Source of the DNA: Actinomycetes bacterium
GTDB lineage: Bacteria > Actinomycetota > Actinomycetes > Mycobacteriales > Mycobacteriaceae
Length of the DNA: 64,000 nt
Assembly: GCA_023432405.1 (NCBI GenBank)
Contig: JAEYUQ010000015.1
Coordinates: 97,369 to 161,368 of the forward strand
Reading direction: 5' to 3'
Notes under the pieces: model-generated
Seen by the model: the letters and a program-made list of their open reading frames with translations, nothing else
What the model was told of the DNA's origin: nothing
Databases searched by the model: none
Made by a program: the position numbers and the translations under genes
Part shown: positions 46,162 to 55,269 of the stretch, one piece after another
How the letters are laid out: each line of letters starts with the position of its first letter
Numbering within the stretch: position 1 is the first letter of the stretch

Positions 46162-47679
46162 GTGAAAACCTCCACACAACGCCTAGCTATCGGGTCCTTC
46201 AAGCTCCTTGTTGCAGGGCTGTGCGGCCTGCTCATCTACGCCTCCTATGAGCCGCTGGGGTGGTGGTGGTCAGCAATCCTGGGACTGGGGCTGTGCTACC
46301 TGCTTATCCGCGGCACCTCTCTTGTTACTGGTGTCCTCTACTCAGTAACCTGCTGGGCAGTCTGTTATCTCTTTCTCTTGCCCTGGGTAGGAGAGTTCGT
46401 GGGCGCACCCCCGTATCTGGCGCTGTGCGGATACCTGAGTCTATGGGGCGTTCCCCTGGGAGTTCTTGGCGCTGCGGCTCGACGTCTACCTGGATGGCTA
46501 TCTGCTCTTACATATACGGGTGCTTGTGTCTCGGTGGAGTGGGCGCGTAGTTCCTTCCCCTTTGGTGGTTTTGCCTGGGTGCGGCTGGCGTGGGGTCAAG
46601 TTGACGGTCCGCTGGCACCACTGGTGTCTCTTGGCGGCCCCGCCTTGGTTTCAGGAATCACTGTTCTTATCTCTGTGTTACTTGCTGAATCTGTCTCCAG
46701 CTCTTTCACTGTCACAAGACAGCTGAGTTCTTTTCCTGGACGACGCCTCGCGCCCGCAACGGTATCCTGCTTTCTCCTTCTCGCAGGTGTGGTGGTGGGC
46801 GTACTACCGAAAGCTGAGCCGGTGGGAGACATCACCGTTGCAGCAGTTCAAGGCAATGTTCCGCGCATGGGTCTGGACTTTAACAGTCAACGAAGAGCTG
46901 TGCTGCGTAATCATGTGCAGGAAACAAAGACTATCAACGAACCGGTGGACGTTATCATCTGGCCAGAGAACTCTGCTGATGTCAATCCCATGACAGACAT
47001 CACCGCCGGAGCCATGCTCACAGAAGCCTTGAACGATGCTCAGGTTCCCATCGTGCTAGGGACCATCACGAAAGATAGTGCGGGTGAGCACAACACTGTG
47101 GCAGTGTTTGAACCCAATGCAACAGTGGGGGATATGCACCATAAAAAGTATCTCCAACCTTTTGGGGAGTATATGCCCATGCGAGATTTCTTTCGCAAGC
47201 TCAGCCCCTTGGCAGATGAAGCGGGGAATTTTACGCCTGGGACAGACAATGGTGTTGTGCGCGTAGCGGGCACCCTATTAGGTGTGTCCACCTGTTATGA
47301 AGTAGCTTTTGACGCCGCAGGACGTGACGCTGTGCGTTCCGGAGCAACTCTCATGGCAACTCCCACGAATAATGCCACTTTCGGTTTTACAGACATGACC
47401 TACCAACAACTCGCTATGTCCAGGATGCGTGCCCTGGAGCTAGACCGTGCTGTTGTGGTGGCAGCAACCTCGGGAGTTTCCGCGATGATCACACCAGATG
47501 GAACACTTCTCAGCCACACAGAGATTTTTACCGCTGAGCATCTCCTAGCAACGCTTCCCCTGAAGAACACGCTGACACTTTCTGCCCGCTGGGGCGATTG
47601 GATTGAATGGGCAATGGTTATGATGGGTGTTATCTGTTCTTTCTACGCTCTACGGCGCTGGCGCCGAGATCTGTGGTAA
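46162..47679 (+). CDS. lnt: Apolipoprotein N-acyltransferase Lnt
   Basis: A 505-residue membrane enzyme that N-acylates the lipid-modified cysteine of lipoproteins. Six or so hydrophobic segments in the first 230 residues are followed by a nitrilase domain with the triad Glu in IIWPENSADVNP, Lys in HHKKYLQPFGEYMP and Cys in LGVSTCYEVAFD, and a final membrane anchor (WIEWAMVMMGVICSFYALRR). The start is GTG 46162, 7 bp after the peptidase gene. ppm1 follows after 21 bp. In mycobacteria Lnt and Ppm1 are one polypeptide; here, as in Corynebacterium, they are separate. Confidence 0.95.
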   Translation: MKTSTQRLAIGSFKLLVAGLCGLLIYASYEPLGWWWSAILGLGLCYLLIRGTSLVTGVLYSVTCWAVCYLFLLPWVGEFVGAPPYLALCGYLSLWGVPLGVLGAAARRLPGWLSALTYTGACVSVEWARSSFPFGGFAWVRLAWGQVDGPLAPLVSLGGPALVSGITVLISVLLAESVSSSFTVTRQLSSFPGRRLAPATVSCFLLLAGVVVGVLPKAEPVGDITVAAVQGNVPRMGLDFNSQRRAVLRNHVQETKTINEPVDVIIWPENSADVNPMTDITAGAMLTEALNDAQVPIVLGTITKDSAGEHNTVAVFEPNATVGDMHHKKYLQPFGEYMPMRDFFRKLSPLADEAGNFTPGTDNGVVRVAGTLLGVSTCYEVAFDAAGRDAVRSGATLMATPTNNATFGFTDMTYQQLAMSRMRALELDRAVVVAATSGVSAMITPDGTLLSHTEIFTAEHLLATLPLKNTLTLSARWGDWIEWAMVMMGVICSFYALRRWRRDLW

Positions 47680-47700
47680 ATCAAGGAGACAAGTCTCATC

Positions 47701-48507
47701 ATGCCTACTAAGCCAAGCGATAAGACGCTGGTCATCATCCCGACCTACAACGAACTTGGGAATGTGTCACGCATTGTTCATCGAGTTCGAACGGCAGCTC
47801 CCGAGGTAGACATCCTGATTGTGGATGATAATAGCCCCGATGGAACTGGAGATAAGGCCGATGAGCTCGCTGCAGCAGATTCCCATGTTCATGTGCTGCA
47901 TCGCACAGGAAAAGAAGGACTGTATAAAGCCTATGTGGCTGGTTTCCGCTGGGGGCTGGATCGAGAGTACACAGTTCTCTGCGAAATGGATGCGGATGGT
48001 TCCCATGCTCCTGAGGAGCTCCACCGTCTCTTGGAGGAAGTGGACAATGGTGCAGATCTTGTTATTGGTTCCCGCTATATCGACGGCGGGAAAGTAGTCA
48101 ATTGGCCCAAGAATCGTTGGATTCTCTCCCGTGGAGGCAACATCTATATCTCGGTGGCTTTGGGTGCTGGGCTATCCGATATGACTGCTGGTTACCGAGC
48201 ATTTCGACGTGAGGTTCTGGAAGCAGTGGATCTGGATAAACTGTCTAACGCCGGCTACATTTTCCAGGTGGATATGGCGTGGCGCGTGGTTCAGGCAGGT
48301 TTCGATGTCCGAGAAGTCCCCATTACCTTTACTGAACGGGAAATCGGTGAGTCGAAGCTGGATGGCAGCTTCGCTAAGGACTCTCTCATTGAAGTAACCA
48401 AGTGGGGGATCGCTCACCGTTCCCAGCAAGTCAAAGATTTCGCGGAGGCCACAGCTTCCATTCTCCGGCATGAAATCAACCATTTCCGGAAGAAGCACAA
48501 TATCTAA
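47701..48507 (+). CDS. ppm1: Polyprenol monophosphomannose synthase Ppm1
   Basis: A 268-residue GT2 glycosyltransferase that moves mannose from GDP-mannose to polyprenyl phosphate, the donor for lipoarabinomannan and protein O-mannosylation. Motifs are VIIPTYNELGNVSRIV at the N-terminus, VDDNSPDGTGDKAD near residue 40, the DxD metal site in CEMDADGSHAPEEL near 95, and ITFTEREIGESKLDG near 208. There is no membrane domain, so it probably works with Lnt at the membrane, as shown for related species. AAGGAGA precedes the ATG. The position after lnt matches corynebacteria. The convergent rbpA ends 18 bp away. Confidence 0.95.
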   Translation: MPTKPSDKTLVIIPTYNELGNVSRIVHRVRTAAPEVDILIVDDNSPDGTGDKADELAAADSHVHVLHRTGKEGLYKAYVAGFRWGLDREYTVLCEMDADGSHAPEELHRLLEEVDNGADLVIGSRYIDGGKVVNWPKNRWILSRGGNIYISVALGAGLSDMTAGYRAFRREVLEAVDLDKLSNAGYIFQVDMAWRVVQAGFDVREVPITFTEREIGESKLDGSFAKDSLIEVTKWGIAHRSQQVKDFAEATASILRHEINHFRKKHNI

Positions 48508-48525
48508 GACTGGCGCTGACTGGAG

Positions 48526-48921
48526 TTACAGGGAAGATTCTTTCTTCGCAGATTCTTCCTGGTCTCTCAGTTTCTGCAAACGATGAGCCTCACGACGTCG
48601 CTTCCGCAAGATCTCAATGCGTTCATCCAGAAGTACCTCAAGCTCCTCGATCGACCGCCGCTCCCGCAACATATCCCAGTGATTGCGTGGGGGCTTTTCC
48701 GGCTTGGAATCTGATCCAGTACCTTCCACCAGCTTTCCGAGCTGCCCATTCTTGCACAACCAGGTGCTGGGAATTTCAGCGTCATCTGCAAAGGGGACGT
48801 CGAAAATCTCGCCATCGTCGGTGCGATACTTCACCACTTTGCGAGGCGCGAGGTCATGATCTCGGTCAGTTTCGTAACTGACGGCACCCATCCGGCTGCC
48901 CTTGAGAACGCGTTCTGCCAT
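48526..48921 (-). CDS. rbpA: RNA polymerase-binding protein RbpA
   Basis: A 131-residue actinobacterial transcription activator that binds the RNA polymerase-sigma complex and stabilises the open complex. The sequence MAERVLKGSRMGAVSYETDR is the conserved N-terminal tail, followed by the core domain (VVKYRTDDGEIFDVPFADDA ... PSTWLCKNG) and the C-terminal sigma-interacting helix (NHWDMLRERRSIEELEVLLD). The first zinc-type cysteine of some homologs is replaced (TDDGEIF), leaving a single Cys. Found only in actinobacteria. It is divergent from the small zinc-finger gene at 49012; the 90-bp gap holds both promoters. Confidence 0.96.
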   Translation of the reverse strand: MAERVLKGSRMGAVSYETDRDHDLAPRKVVKYRTDDGEIFDVPFADDAEIPSTWLCKNGQLGKLVEGTGSDSKPEKPPRNHWDMLRERRSIEELEVLLDERIEILRKRRREAHRLQKLRDQEESAKKESSL

Positions 48922-49011
48922 TCCTTGACCTTTCTGGAATTTACCTGACGCTCAAGTATAACGAATGAACACGTCCATTTGTTCCCAACCCTATGCAGTA
49001 GAGTAGGTGCG

Positions 49012-49344
49012 GTGAGAACTGCTCCCAAACTATCGCCAACATGCGCATGGTGTGGGAAACCTATCGCAGTATCCAGTCAAGGGCGGCGTCGTAAGTATTG
49101 CAGCGCAGCCTGTAAACAGCGAGCGTATGAGCAGCGAGCTAAGCTCACTGCGGCGGGAATACCGCAAGACTGTGTGATATTGTCCTCTGCATCGGCGGCA
49201 CGGCTTAAAGACACAGTTTTTCAACTCCGGTGTGCTGCGGAAGATATCTCAACTGCCGCTGCCGAAGGCGCCACAAGTGAAGAGCTTCAGGTACTATGTC
49301 AAGAACTGCTGGACATAGCGCGTCAAGTGGAAAAGATGAGGTAG
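49012..49344 (+). CDS. Small zinc-finger protein, function unknown
   Basis: A 110-residue protein, not recognised by name. The first half has a treble-clef-like cysteine pattern, CAWCGKPI then RRRKYCSAACKQRAYEQR, with basic residues around, as in HNH-like or nucleic-acid-binding knuckles. The second half is predicted helical (LKDTVFQLRCAAEDISTAAA, then ELQVLCQELLDIARQVEKM). I choose GTG 49012 as start because a TANANT -10 (TAGAGT, 48999-49004) lies eight bases before it, so the mRNA may be leaderless. A TTG at 48979 would lie upstream of that promoter. It is divergent from rbpA, and the YceI gene follows by 3 bp. Confidence 0.7.
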   Translation: MRTAPKLSPTCAWCGKPIAVSSQGRRRKYCSAACKQRAYEQRAKLTAAGIPQDCVILSSASAARLKDTVFQLRCAAEDISTAAAEGATSEELQVLCQELLDIARQVEKMR

Positions 49345-49347
49345 AAA

Positions 49348-50046
49348 GTGACCCGTAAGAACAAGATCATCATCACGATCTTTTCAATTGCGATTGTTCT
49401 GTGTGTGCTCCTCGCTATTGTGCCAACACTGTATTCCGTAGTGATGGGCTCTGGAGTAAAAACTGAACCCCTTGATGCTTCCAATGCAAAGCCAGCTACC
49501 ACCGAGGTAGACGGATATTGGAATGTTGTTCACGGAAAGGGCAAGAATACCTCCGCTGCAGGTTTTACCTTTGATGAGATTCTTCCTTCGGATGCGCGAT
49601 CAACTTCTGGGACGTCATACGAGGTCAATGGTTTCGTCACTGTGACGAATAAGACCCTGACCACCGGCAAGGTAGAAGTAAACCTTGAGGCACTTCAAAG
49701 TGATACCGACAAGAGGGATAGCAATGTTCGTCGTACCATTCTTGAGACAGACAAGTATCCACTGGCGTCATTTGAAATCACGAAACCAGCTGACGTCTCG
49801 CAACTTCCAGCTGATGGAACCCCAGGGAAGGTCGAGCTAACAGGGAATCTCACTATCCACGGGCAGACTCAGGAACTGACACACACCTTTGACGCCGTGC
49901 GCGACGAGAATGCCGTCATCGTGTCTGGAACAGTTCCATTGCGCCGGATGGACTTCGGAGTTACCAGTTACGAGTTCCTCGCTGCAAAGATTGCAGAACT
50001 TGGTGAGCTCAACATTCGTATCTATTTTGAAAAGTCTGAGAACTAA
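49348..50046 (+). CDS. YceI family lipid-binding protein with membrane anchor
   Basis: A 232-residue YceI protein. Residues 6-33 are an uncleaved or signal-like hydrophobic segment (IIITIFSIAIVLCVLLAIVP), so the protein is anchored or exported. The remainder is a lipocalin-like barrel of the YceI family: WNVVHGKGKNTSAAGFTFDE, VEVNLEALQSD, NVRRTILETDKYPLASFEIT, LTIHGQTQELTH and RMDFGVTSYEFL. Family members bind polyisoprenoids such as quinones. Start is GTG 49348, coupled to the preceding small gene. A role with the nearby NDH-2 in handling menaquinone is possible but unproven. The 278 bp after it show no clear element. Confidence 0.9.
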   Translation: MTRKNKIIITIFSIAIVLCVLLAIVPTLYSVVMGSGVKTEPLDASNAKPATTEVDGYWNVVHGKGKNTSAAGFTFDEILPSDARSTSGTSYEVNGFVTVTNKTLTTGKVEVNLEALQSDTDKRDSNVRRTILETDKYPLASFEITKPADVSQLPADGTPGKVELTGNLTIHGQTQELTHTFDAVRDENAVIVSGTVPLRRMDFGVTSYEFLAAKIAELGELNIRIYFEKSEN

Positions 50047-50324
50047 GAATCCCAGAGTCTCACATACAGTAGAGCTCCTGTAAGGACGAGAAGAGCTCAG
50101 GACGCAGGGACAGAGCAGGCTTCATACTCATTATTCGCACTGTCTCTTCTGCCCCTTTTGTCCGATAATATACATTATGTCATTTTGGATATACCCCGAG
50201 TTGGGGAACTCAGGGCTGACTAGAACCTTGTATCTCCACTAAAGCCAATGCCCGTAGGAACCTCTGTTCCCCTTCCTTGACGACGCCGCTGCACTCCTGA
50301 GAGCACACCACCGTGACACGAGTT

Positions 50325-51587
50325 CTACAAGCGGCGTTGTGACGTGACAGTAAACTGCACAGCCTCCAGATATCCGAGGCGAAGCAGCGCTGCGATAAGC
50401 GCCTGATAGAACGTCCACAGACGACGAAACTGGCTGTCAAAGCCTTCAGCGGCTGCTTCTCGTTCAAGCGAAGAAAACTTCTGGGTCTGCAGAGAGAGAG
50501 TTTGTGCGTAATGCTCCCCAAAAAATCGCTCAGCGGACACAGAGAGACACCCCGTGTGTTCTATAGCTGTGCGAATCTCAGTCTCACTGGGATATCGCAG
50601 CTGTGGCCACAGGTAAGCGCGAACAACATCCAAACTACGCCGTGCTGAGGGTGTCATCGCAGGTGTTTCCACCAAAGTCTGAATGGCCATACAGTGCCCA
50701 GGCAGTAAGCAGCGAGACATTGACTTCAGAAAGATCTGGCGGTCTTCTTCCGAGAGCTTCTCGTACTGCTCCACGCATACAATAGCGTCATAGTTGGCAA
50801 GCCATGAGCGGTGAGACGGCACCACTGACTGCATCATCTCAACATGAACCTCTGAAGTAACTCCCGCCAGAGTGAGGAATTCTTGAGTGATCATGGCATG
50901 GCGTTCATCGGGAGTCAGGCAATCCACAATAGCGCCTCGACGCGCTGCGCTATACGCCACAAGTCCACCTGAACTGGGATATTCCAGGACATAGGTGTTA
51001 CGCCCCACCTGAGCGGCGTCGAGAAGTAGGTTGACAGCACGGCGTTGAGCAGGGAGTAGATCGGTGCGCTCCACCACCGTTGGACTTTCTAGATGTGTCA
51101 CATGGAGGGGACGCCTTCGTCCTTGGGTTTCTACAATGTGTCGAGACGTGGTCTCAGCGGAAGCAAAAATCCCACCGAAGGTACTCACTCCATCATGGGA
51201 GATGAGTTTGACTAAATCAGGAGGAAGAGCCCCACCATCGTAGGGGCCGAAGTGGGTGGAGATTCCCTTTCCAGGGTCAAAGCCCTCACTCAGAAGCCTT
51301 TCTATAAGGGTGGTGAGATCCCCACTCTCCCACTCCTGAGCCATATAGCTTTCTGCGAAGCCAAGCCAGCCAAACCGAGCAGTCCTGGTGAAAAAAGCTC
51401 CGTGATCTATACGCATTTTCGCCGCATCTGCGGGCTGGAGCTGGATTCCGGCCTGGCGGCAGATTCGGGCTAGACGAGCTTCTATCCGACGTGCCTTGAC
51501 GGCGGTAGCTAAGCCCTTGGGAATCTCTAGTAATGCCGGCCACCGATCAGCATTAATGCTGTTCAGATGAGATTCCACCACGTACAT
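50325..51587 (-). CDS. Divergent cyclopropane-fatty-acid-synthase-like methyltransferase
   Basis: A 420-residue protein resembling CFA/mycolic-acid methyltransferases at the N-terminus (HGAFFTRTARFGWLGFAESY then MAQEWESGDLTTLIERL) and in the C-terminal helices. The central core is unusual: the AdoMet motif I, normally VLEIGxGWG, reads VLEYPSSGGLVAYSAARRGA, and the substrate-channel HYDxxNDFY motif is not visible. The glutamate region IVCVEQYEKLSEED, equal to IEMFEAV in CFA synthases, is kept. It may be a degenerate enzyme, or have another ligand. It is divergent from ndh. Lipid modification is the best guess, with reservation about activity. Confidence 0.72.
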   Translation of the reverse strand: MYVVESHLNSINADRWPALLEIPKGLATAVKARRIEARLARICRQAGIQLQPADAAKMRIDHGAFFTRTARFGWLGFAESYMAQEWESGDLTTLIERLLSEGFDPGKGISTHFGPYDGGALPPDLVKLISHDGVSTFGGIFASAETTSRHIVETQGRRRPLHVTHLESPTVVERTDLLPAQRRAVNLLLDAAQVGRNTYVLEYPSSGGLVAYSAARRGAIVDCLTPDERHAMITQEFLTLAGVTSEVHVEMMQSVVPSHRSWLANYDAIVCVEQYEKLSEEDRQIFLKSMSRCLLPGHCMAIQTLVETPAMTPSARRSLDVVRAYLWPQLRYPSETEIRTAIEHTGCLSVSAERFFGEHYAQTLSLQTQKFSSLEREAAAEGFDSQFRRLWTFYQALIAALLRLGYLEAVQFTVTSQRRL

Positions 51588-51742
51588 TCCCCACTACTGT
51601 CGTATTCGCGCCACGAGCTACCTGCTAGGAATCAAACTTTAGCAACGCGGTAAGCAAGACAGCCAAGCCACGCCAATGTAGATGACTTGACTACAATCTC
51701 CTTGCGTAAACCGTCCAGAATAATGAGAGGTACTCCCCTTCT

Positions 51743-53104
51743 ATGTCTTCCCAACCCTACCGCCCAGAAACTGGCCGCCATCACGTTGTGATTGTTGGTG
51801 CAGGATTTGCCGGCCTTTTCGCTACTAAACAGCTGGCCAAAGCAGATGTTGATATCACCCTTATTGACCAAAAGAATCACCATCTCTTCCAACCTCTCCT
51901 CTACCAGGTGGCTACCGGCATTCTCTCCTCTGGGGAAATTGCTCCCACCATTCGAGATATCATGTCCAACCAGGACAATGTCGAGGTGGTCAAAGCCACA
52001 GTAACGGATATTGATATCCACAAGCAGATCGTCCACGCGGAGTCTGGAAGCTTCAGTCGTGATTACAGCTACGATGACCTCATCATCGGGGCCGGTGCCA
52101 CTCAGTCCTATTTCGGTAATGAGCACTTCGCACGGTTCGCTCCAGGTATGAAGACCATTGACGACGCCCTTGAGATCCGTGCTCGGATTGTAGGCGCCTT
52201 CGAACGTGCCGAAATTACTGAGGACCCCGTAGAGCGTGAAAGGCTTTTGACTTTCGTGATTGTGGGTGCAGGCCCTACGGGTGTGGAGTTAGCTGGACAG
52301 CTTGCAGAGATGGCTCATCGTACACTGCCCGGCCGTTACTCTCACTTTGCGTCTTCATCAGCAAAAATCATTTTGCTCGATGGTGCCCCGCAGGTGCTTA
52401 TGCCTTTCGGGAAGCGTTTAGGAAGAAAAGCTCAACGCCAGCTGGAAAAGATGGGTGTGACTGTTCGCACCAATACCTTGGTAACCAATGTCGATGAAGA
52501 TGGAGTTACCTATAAGAGGATGAAGGATGATACCGAAGTACACATTCCTTCATATTGCAAGATCTGGTCTGCTGGTGTGGAAGCGTCTCCTTTGGGAGCA
52601 ATGGTTGCACAACAAGCTGGTGCAGAAACCGATCGGGCTGGGCGCGTATTGGTTAATCCCGACCTCACTGTGGGAGACTTCCACAATGTTTACATCACGG
52701 GAGACATGATTAACCTCAACAAGCTGCCTGGAGTGGCTCAAACAGCAATTCAAACTGGTGAGTATGTTGCGGAGCTTATCTCATCTCATGTTGACCAGTC
52801 ACAGCAGGCCGAGACAGCTAATCCCCCCTTCGAATACATGGATAAGGGGTCGATGGCCACCATTTCTCGCTTCTCAGCAGTGGTCAAGTTGGGGAATGTG
52901 GAAATCAGTGGGTTTATCGGTTGGGTGCTGTGGCTTATTGTCCACATCATGTATCTTGTGGGCTTCCGCAACCGCCTGGTAGCTATGGTGGAATGGGGTA
53001 TCAACACCCTCTCCCGCAAGAGATCCAATTTGGCTGTCACCACTCGCCAACGGATCTCTCGCGTAGAAGAACTACAGCTCAATTCCCCCGACACCGAGGA
53101 TTAA
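51743..53104 (+). CDS. ndh: Type II NADH dehydrogenase Ndh
   Basis: A 453-residue non-proton-pumping NADH:menaquinone oxidoreductase, peripheral membrane flavoprotein. The FAD motif HHVVIVGAGFAGLFATKQL is at residues 12-30 and the NADH motif TFVIVGAGPTGVELAGQLAE near 173. The C-terminal hydrophobic helices (ISGFIGWVLWLIVHIMYLVG) anchor it to the membrane. It is the respiratory entry point typical of corynebacteria. A TACAAT -10-like box (51692-51697) lies 46 bp upstream. The gene ends in a hairpin with T-run (53091-53133). Confidence 0.96.
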   Translation: MSSQPYRPETGRHHVVIVGAGFAGLFATKQLAKADVDITLIDQKNHHLFQPLLYQVATGILSSGEIAPTIRDIMSNQDNVEVVKATVTDIDIHKQIVHAESGSFSRDYSYDDLIIGAGATQSYFGNEHFARFAPGMKTIDDALEIRARIVGAFERAEITEDPVERERLLTFVIVGAGPTGVELAGQLAEMAHRTLPGRYSHFASSSAKIILLDGAPQVLMPFGKRLGRKAQRQLEKMGVTVRTNTLVTNVDEDGVTYKRMKDDTEVHIPSYCKIWSAGVEASPLGAMVAQQAGAETDRAGRVLVNPDLTVGDFHNVYITGDMINLNKLPGVAQTAIQTGEYVAELISSHVDQSQQAETANPPFEYMDKGSMATISRFSAVVKLGNVEISGFIGWVLWLIVHIMYLVGFRNRLVAMVEWGINTLSRKRSNLAVTTRQRISRVEELQLNSPDTED

Positions 53105-53133
53105 TGTCCGTCCTCAGGGCCTCGGTGTTTCTT
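53091..53133 (+). terminator. Intrinsic terminator of ndh
   Basis: ACACCGAGG (53091-53099, last codons of ndh) pairs perfectly with CCTCGGTGT (53120-53128) and is followed by TTTCTT. The loop is 20 bases. The T-run touches the stop codon of the convergent methyltransferase gene, so it may also slow transcription from that side. Confidence 0.75.
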
Positions 53134-53719
53134 ATGGGCGTGAAAGAATCGCTACAAGGAACGAGGAGCTTTCCATAGCAAAAGGACGCAAGTCCCACGT
53201 GGAGTGGAGAGAGTCAATGCTCAGATGAGCATTAGTGGCGGTGTGGAGGAAGTCCTGGAAACTCCACCCCCGTCCTGCTCCAAAACCTGCCACGAAACGG
53301 CCTCCCGGCACTAGAGATTGGGCAATGTTACGTACTGCCTCATCCCGTAATTCCGGATCCAAGAAGGTCATAACGTTACCTGCGGAGACCGCGAGGTCAA
53401 AGGTTGAGGACGGTAGAGGAGTACGACACAAATCTCCCTGCTGCCACTTCGCCTCGGGATAGTCCTTTCGGGCATAACTCAAGAGAGTGTCGTCAATGTC
53501 CACGCCAAGAACCTGGTGGCCTTGATGTTGTAAATAGCCACCCACTCGTCCTGTTCCACAACCGGCGTCCAAGATGGTGGCGGCTCGAGGTACCATCGCG
53601 TCTACTAAACGAGCTTCGCCAAAAATATCCCTACCGCTAGACGCGATATTTCTCCATCTCTGAGCATAATTCTCAGAATGCTCTGGATTACGTGCGACTA
53701 TTTCTTGCCATGTAGCCAT
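53132..53719 (-). CDS. Class I SAM-dependent methyltransferase
   Basis: A 195-residue Rossmann-fold methyltransferase. AdoMet motif I is ATILDAGCGTGRVGGYLQH, motif II acidic VLGVDIDDTLLSYAR, and motif IV GDLCRTPLPSSTFDLAVSAG. No substrate-specific domain is attached. ATG 53719 was chosen as start (MATWQEIVARNPEHSENYAQ); the frame is open nine codons further but that part overlaps nothing conserved. The gene is convergent with ndh and divergent from the first CNNM gene. I cannot assign a substrate; menaquinone or small-molecule methylation are possible. Confidence 0.85.
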   Translation of the reverse strand: MATWQEIVARNPEHSENYAQRWRNIASSGRDIFGEARLVDAMVPRAATILDAGCGTGRVGGYLQHQGHQVLGVDIDDTLLSYARKDYPEAKWQQGDLCRTPLPSSTFDLAVSAGNVMTFLDPELRDEAVRNIAQSLVPGGRFVAGFGAGRGWSFQDFLHTATNAHLSIDSLHSTWDLRPFAMESSSFLVAILSRP

Positions 53720-53859
53720 GTCATGCAGTGTACGGAAGACTATCACGAGGAACCAGGCTCAGGGTGCTTTCTCAACGTCAAGCATATAAAGTAGTCCTAT
53801 CTCTTCGAGATAGCTCTATTCCCTACCGAAAGGCTTCACTCGGACATAGCTCCGAACCC

Positions 53860-55269
53860 ATGGATATTTTTATCAGTATTCTCTCGCTCCTTGGTTTTGT
53901 TGCCCTCACCGCAGGAACCGGCCTGTTTGTGGCTATTGAATTTGCTCTGACCAGCCTCGAAAAGTCCACTATTGACAACCATGTCACCACCAAGAAGGAC
54001 GCCACCTCTCGCGCCATTCAAAAGGATTACAACCGTTTATCTTTTGTCCTTTCAGGCGCCCAGTTAGGCATCACCATTACCACCTTGGCCACAGGCTTCC
54101 TTGCTGAACCCATATTGGAACGGTGGTTTACCCCTCTCCTTCACCTCCTCGGATTCTCTGAGGGATTGACTTCTACCCTCGCAATGATCTTGTCTTTGAC
54201 TATTGCCACTATTTTGTCGATGGTGTTTGGTGAACTCGTACCCAAGAATCTGGCTATTACGAAGCCCTTGGAGGTTGCTCGATATGTTGTCCACCCAGTA
54301 GACACCTTCAACTTTATATTCACGTGGTTTATCAAAGTGATGAATGCTTCAGCCAATGTTTTGGTGCGAAGCCTCGGTATTGAACCAGCTGATGAACTCG
54401 CCTCGGCCCGATCCCCCCAAGAGCTTGGCAGCCTAGTACGTCTCTCCGCGGCTCAAGGAGAATTAGAGCTTTCCACTGCCACGGTGATTAATAGGTCACT
54501 ACAATTTGGAGGCCTAACAGCCGAGGCAGTGATGACCCCTCGCTCCACCGTGGACACCGTGGAGGCAGAAAGTACTGCTGCTGATCTCATCGCCTTGGCC
54601 CAAAGTACTGGACATTCCCGATTCCCAGTTGTCCAAGGTGACATGGACAACACTTTGGGCATTGTCCATGTTAAAGATGCGTTGGCCGTTCCTCGCGCCC
54701 AGCGCAGTACCACAACCGTCCAGAGTTTCCTTAGCCCTATCACCACCATTCCTGATTCTCTCGATGGAGATGCTGTCTCTAATGAGGTGAGAGCTTCGGG
54801 AAGTCAGGCTGTCTTGGTAGCAGATGAGTATGGCGGCATCGCCGGGATGATTACCACGGAGGATGTTGCCGAGGAAATCCTCGGTGAGGTGTGGGATGAG
54901 CATGACCCAGAAGATGAGGACCAAGACTTTCTCCAGGTGGGCTCCAGCTGGAAAATCAATGGCCTCGCTACTATTGATGAGCTAGAGTACACGCTTCACT
55001 ACAGTGCTCCGGAAGGCCCTTACGAGACCTTGGCCGGACTCATCATGGCTACCTTGGGAAGAATTCCTAAGGTAGGTGATGAAGTGAAACTGCCTCTTTC
55101 TGATCGGCCTTTCCTGGATGCATTTGAGTCCGGGTTCTCAGGCGCCTGGAAAGCTCGTGTCACTCGCATGGATGGACGAAGAATAGAGCGTGCGTTGTTA
55201 ACTCCCATTCCTCGGGAGGAAGCACCTCGAAGTGGAGAAGCACAGCAGACTAGGAAGGACGGGCAATGA
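53860..55269 (+). CDS. CNNM/HlyC-CorC family membrane protein, copy 1
   Basis: A 469-residue protein: N-terminal DUF21/CNNM membrane domain (about residues 1-195, with three to four helices and the TAGTGLFVAIEFALTSLEKS start), a pair of CBS domains (about 215-335, including SRFPVVQGDMDNTLGIVHVK) and a C-terminal CorC/HlyC FAD-like domain (about 350-440). Members transport or regulate Mg2+ or other cations, with the CBS pair sensing ATP. ATG 53860 gives the conserved N-terminus; the frame is open 44 codons further. It overlaps the second copy by 4 bp (ATGA), so both are made together. Confidence 0.9.
   Translation: MDIFISILSLLGFVALTAGTGLFVAIEFALTSLEKSTIDNHVTTKKDATSRAIQKDYNRLSFVLSGAQLGITITTLATGFLAEPILERWFTPLLHLLGFSEGLTSTLAMILSLTIATILSMVFGELVPKNLAITKPLEVARYVVHPVDTFNFIFTWFIKVMNASANVLVRSLGIEPADELASARSPQELGSLVRLSAAQGELELSTATVINRSLQFGGLTAEAVMTPRSTVDTVEAESTAADLIALAQSTGHSRFPVVQGDMDNTLGIVHVKDALAVPRAQRSTTTVQSFLSPITTIPDSLDGDAVSNEVRASGSQAVLVADEYGGIAGMITTEDVAEEILGEVWDEHDPEDEDQDFLQVGSSWKINGLATIDELEYTLHYSAPEGPYETLAGLIMATLGRIPKVGDEVKLPLSDRPFLDAFESGFSGAWKARVTRMDGRRIERALLTPIPREEAPRSGEAQQTRKDGQ

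Noticed and set aside
50047..50324. Possible RNA gene or terminator in the gap after the YceI gene (GAGTT/AACTC hairpin near 50200).
   Set aside because: The stem is only five pairs and there is no T-run or promoter pattern; I see no supported element in this stretch.
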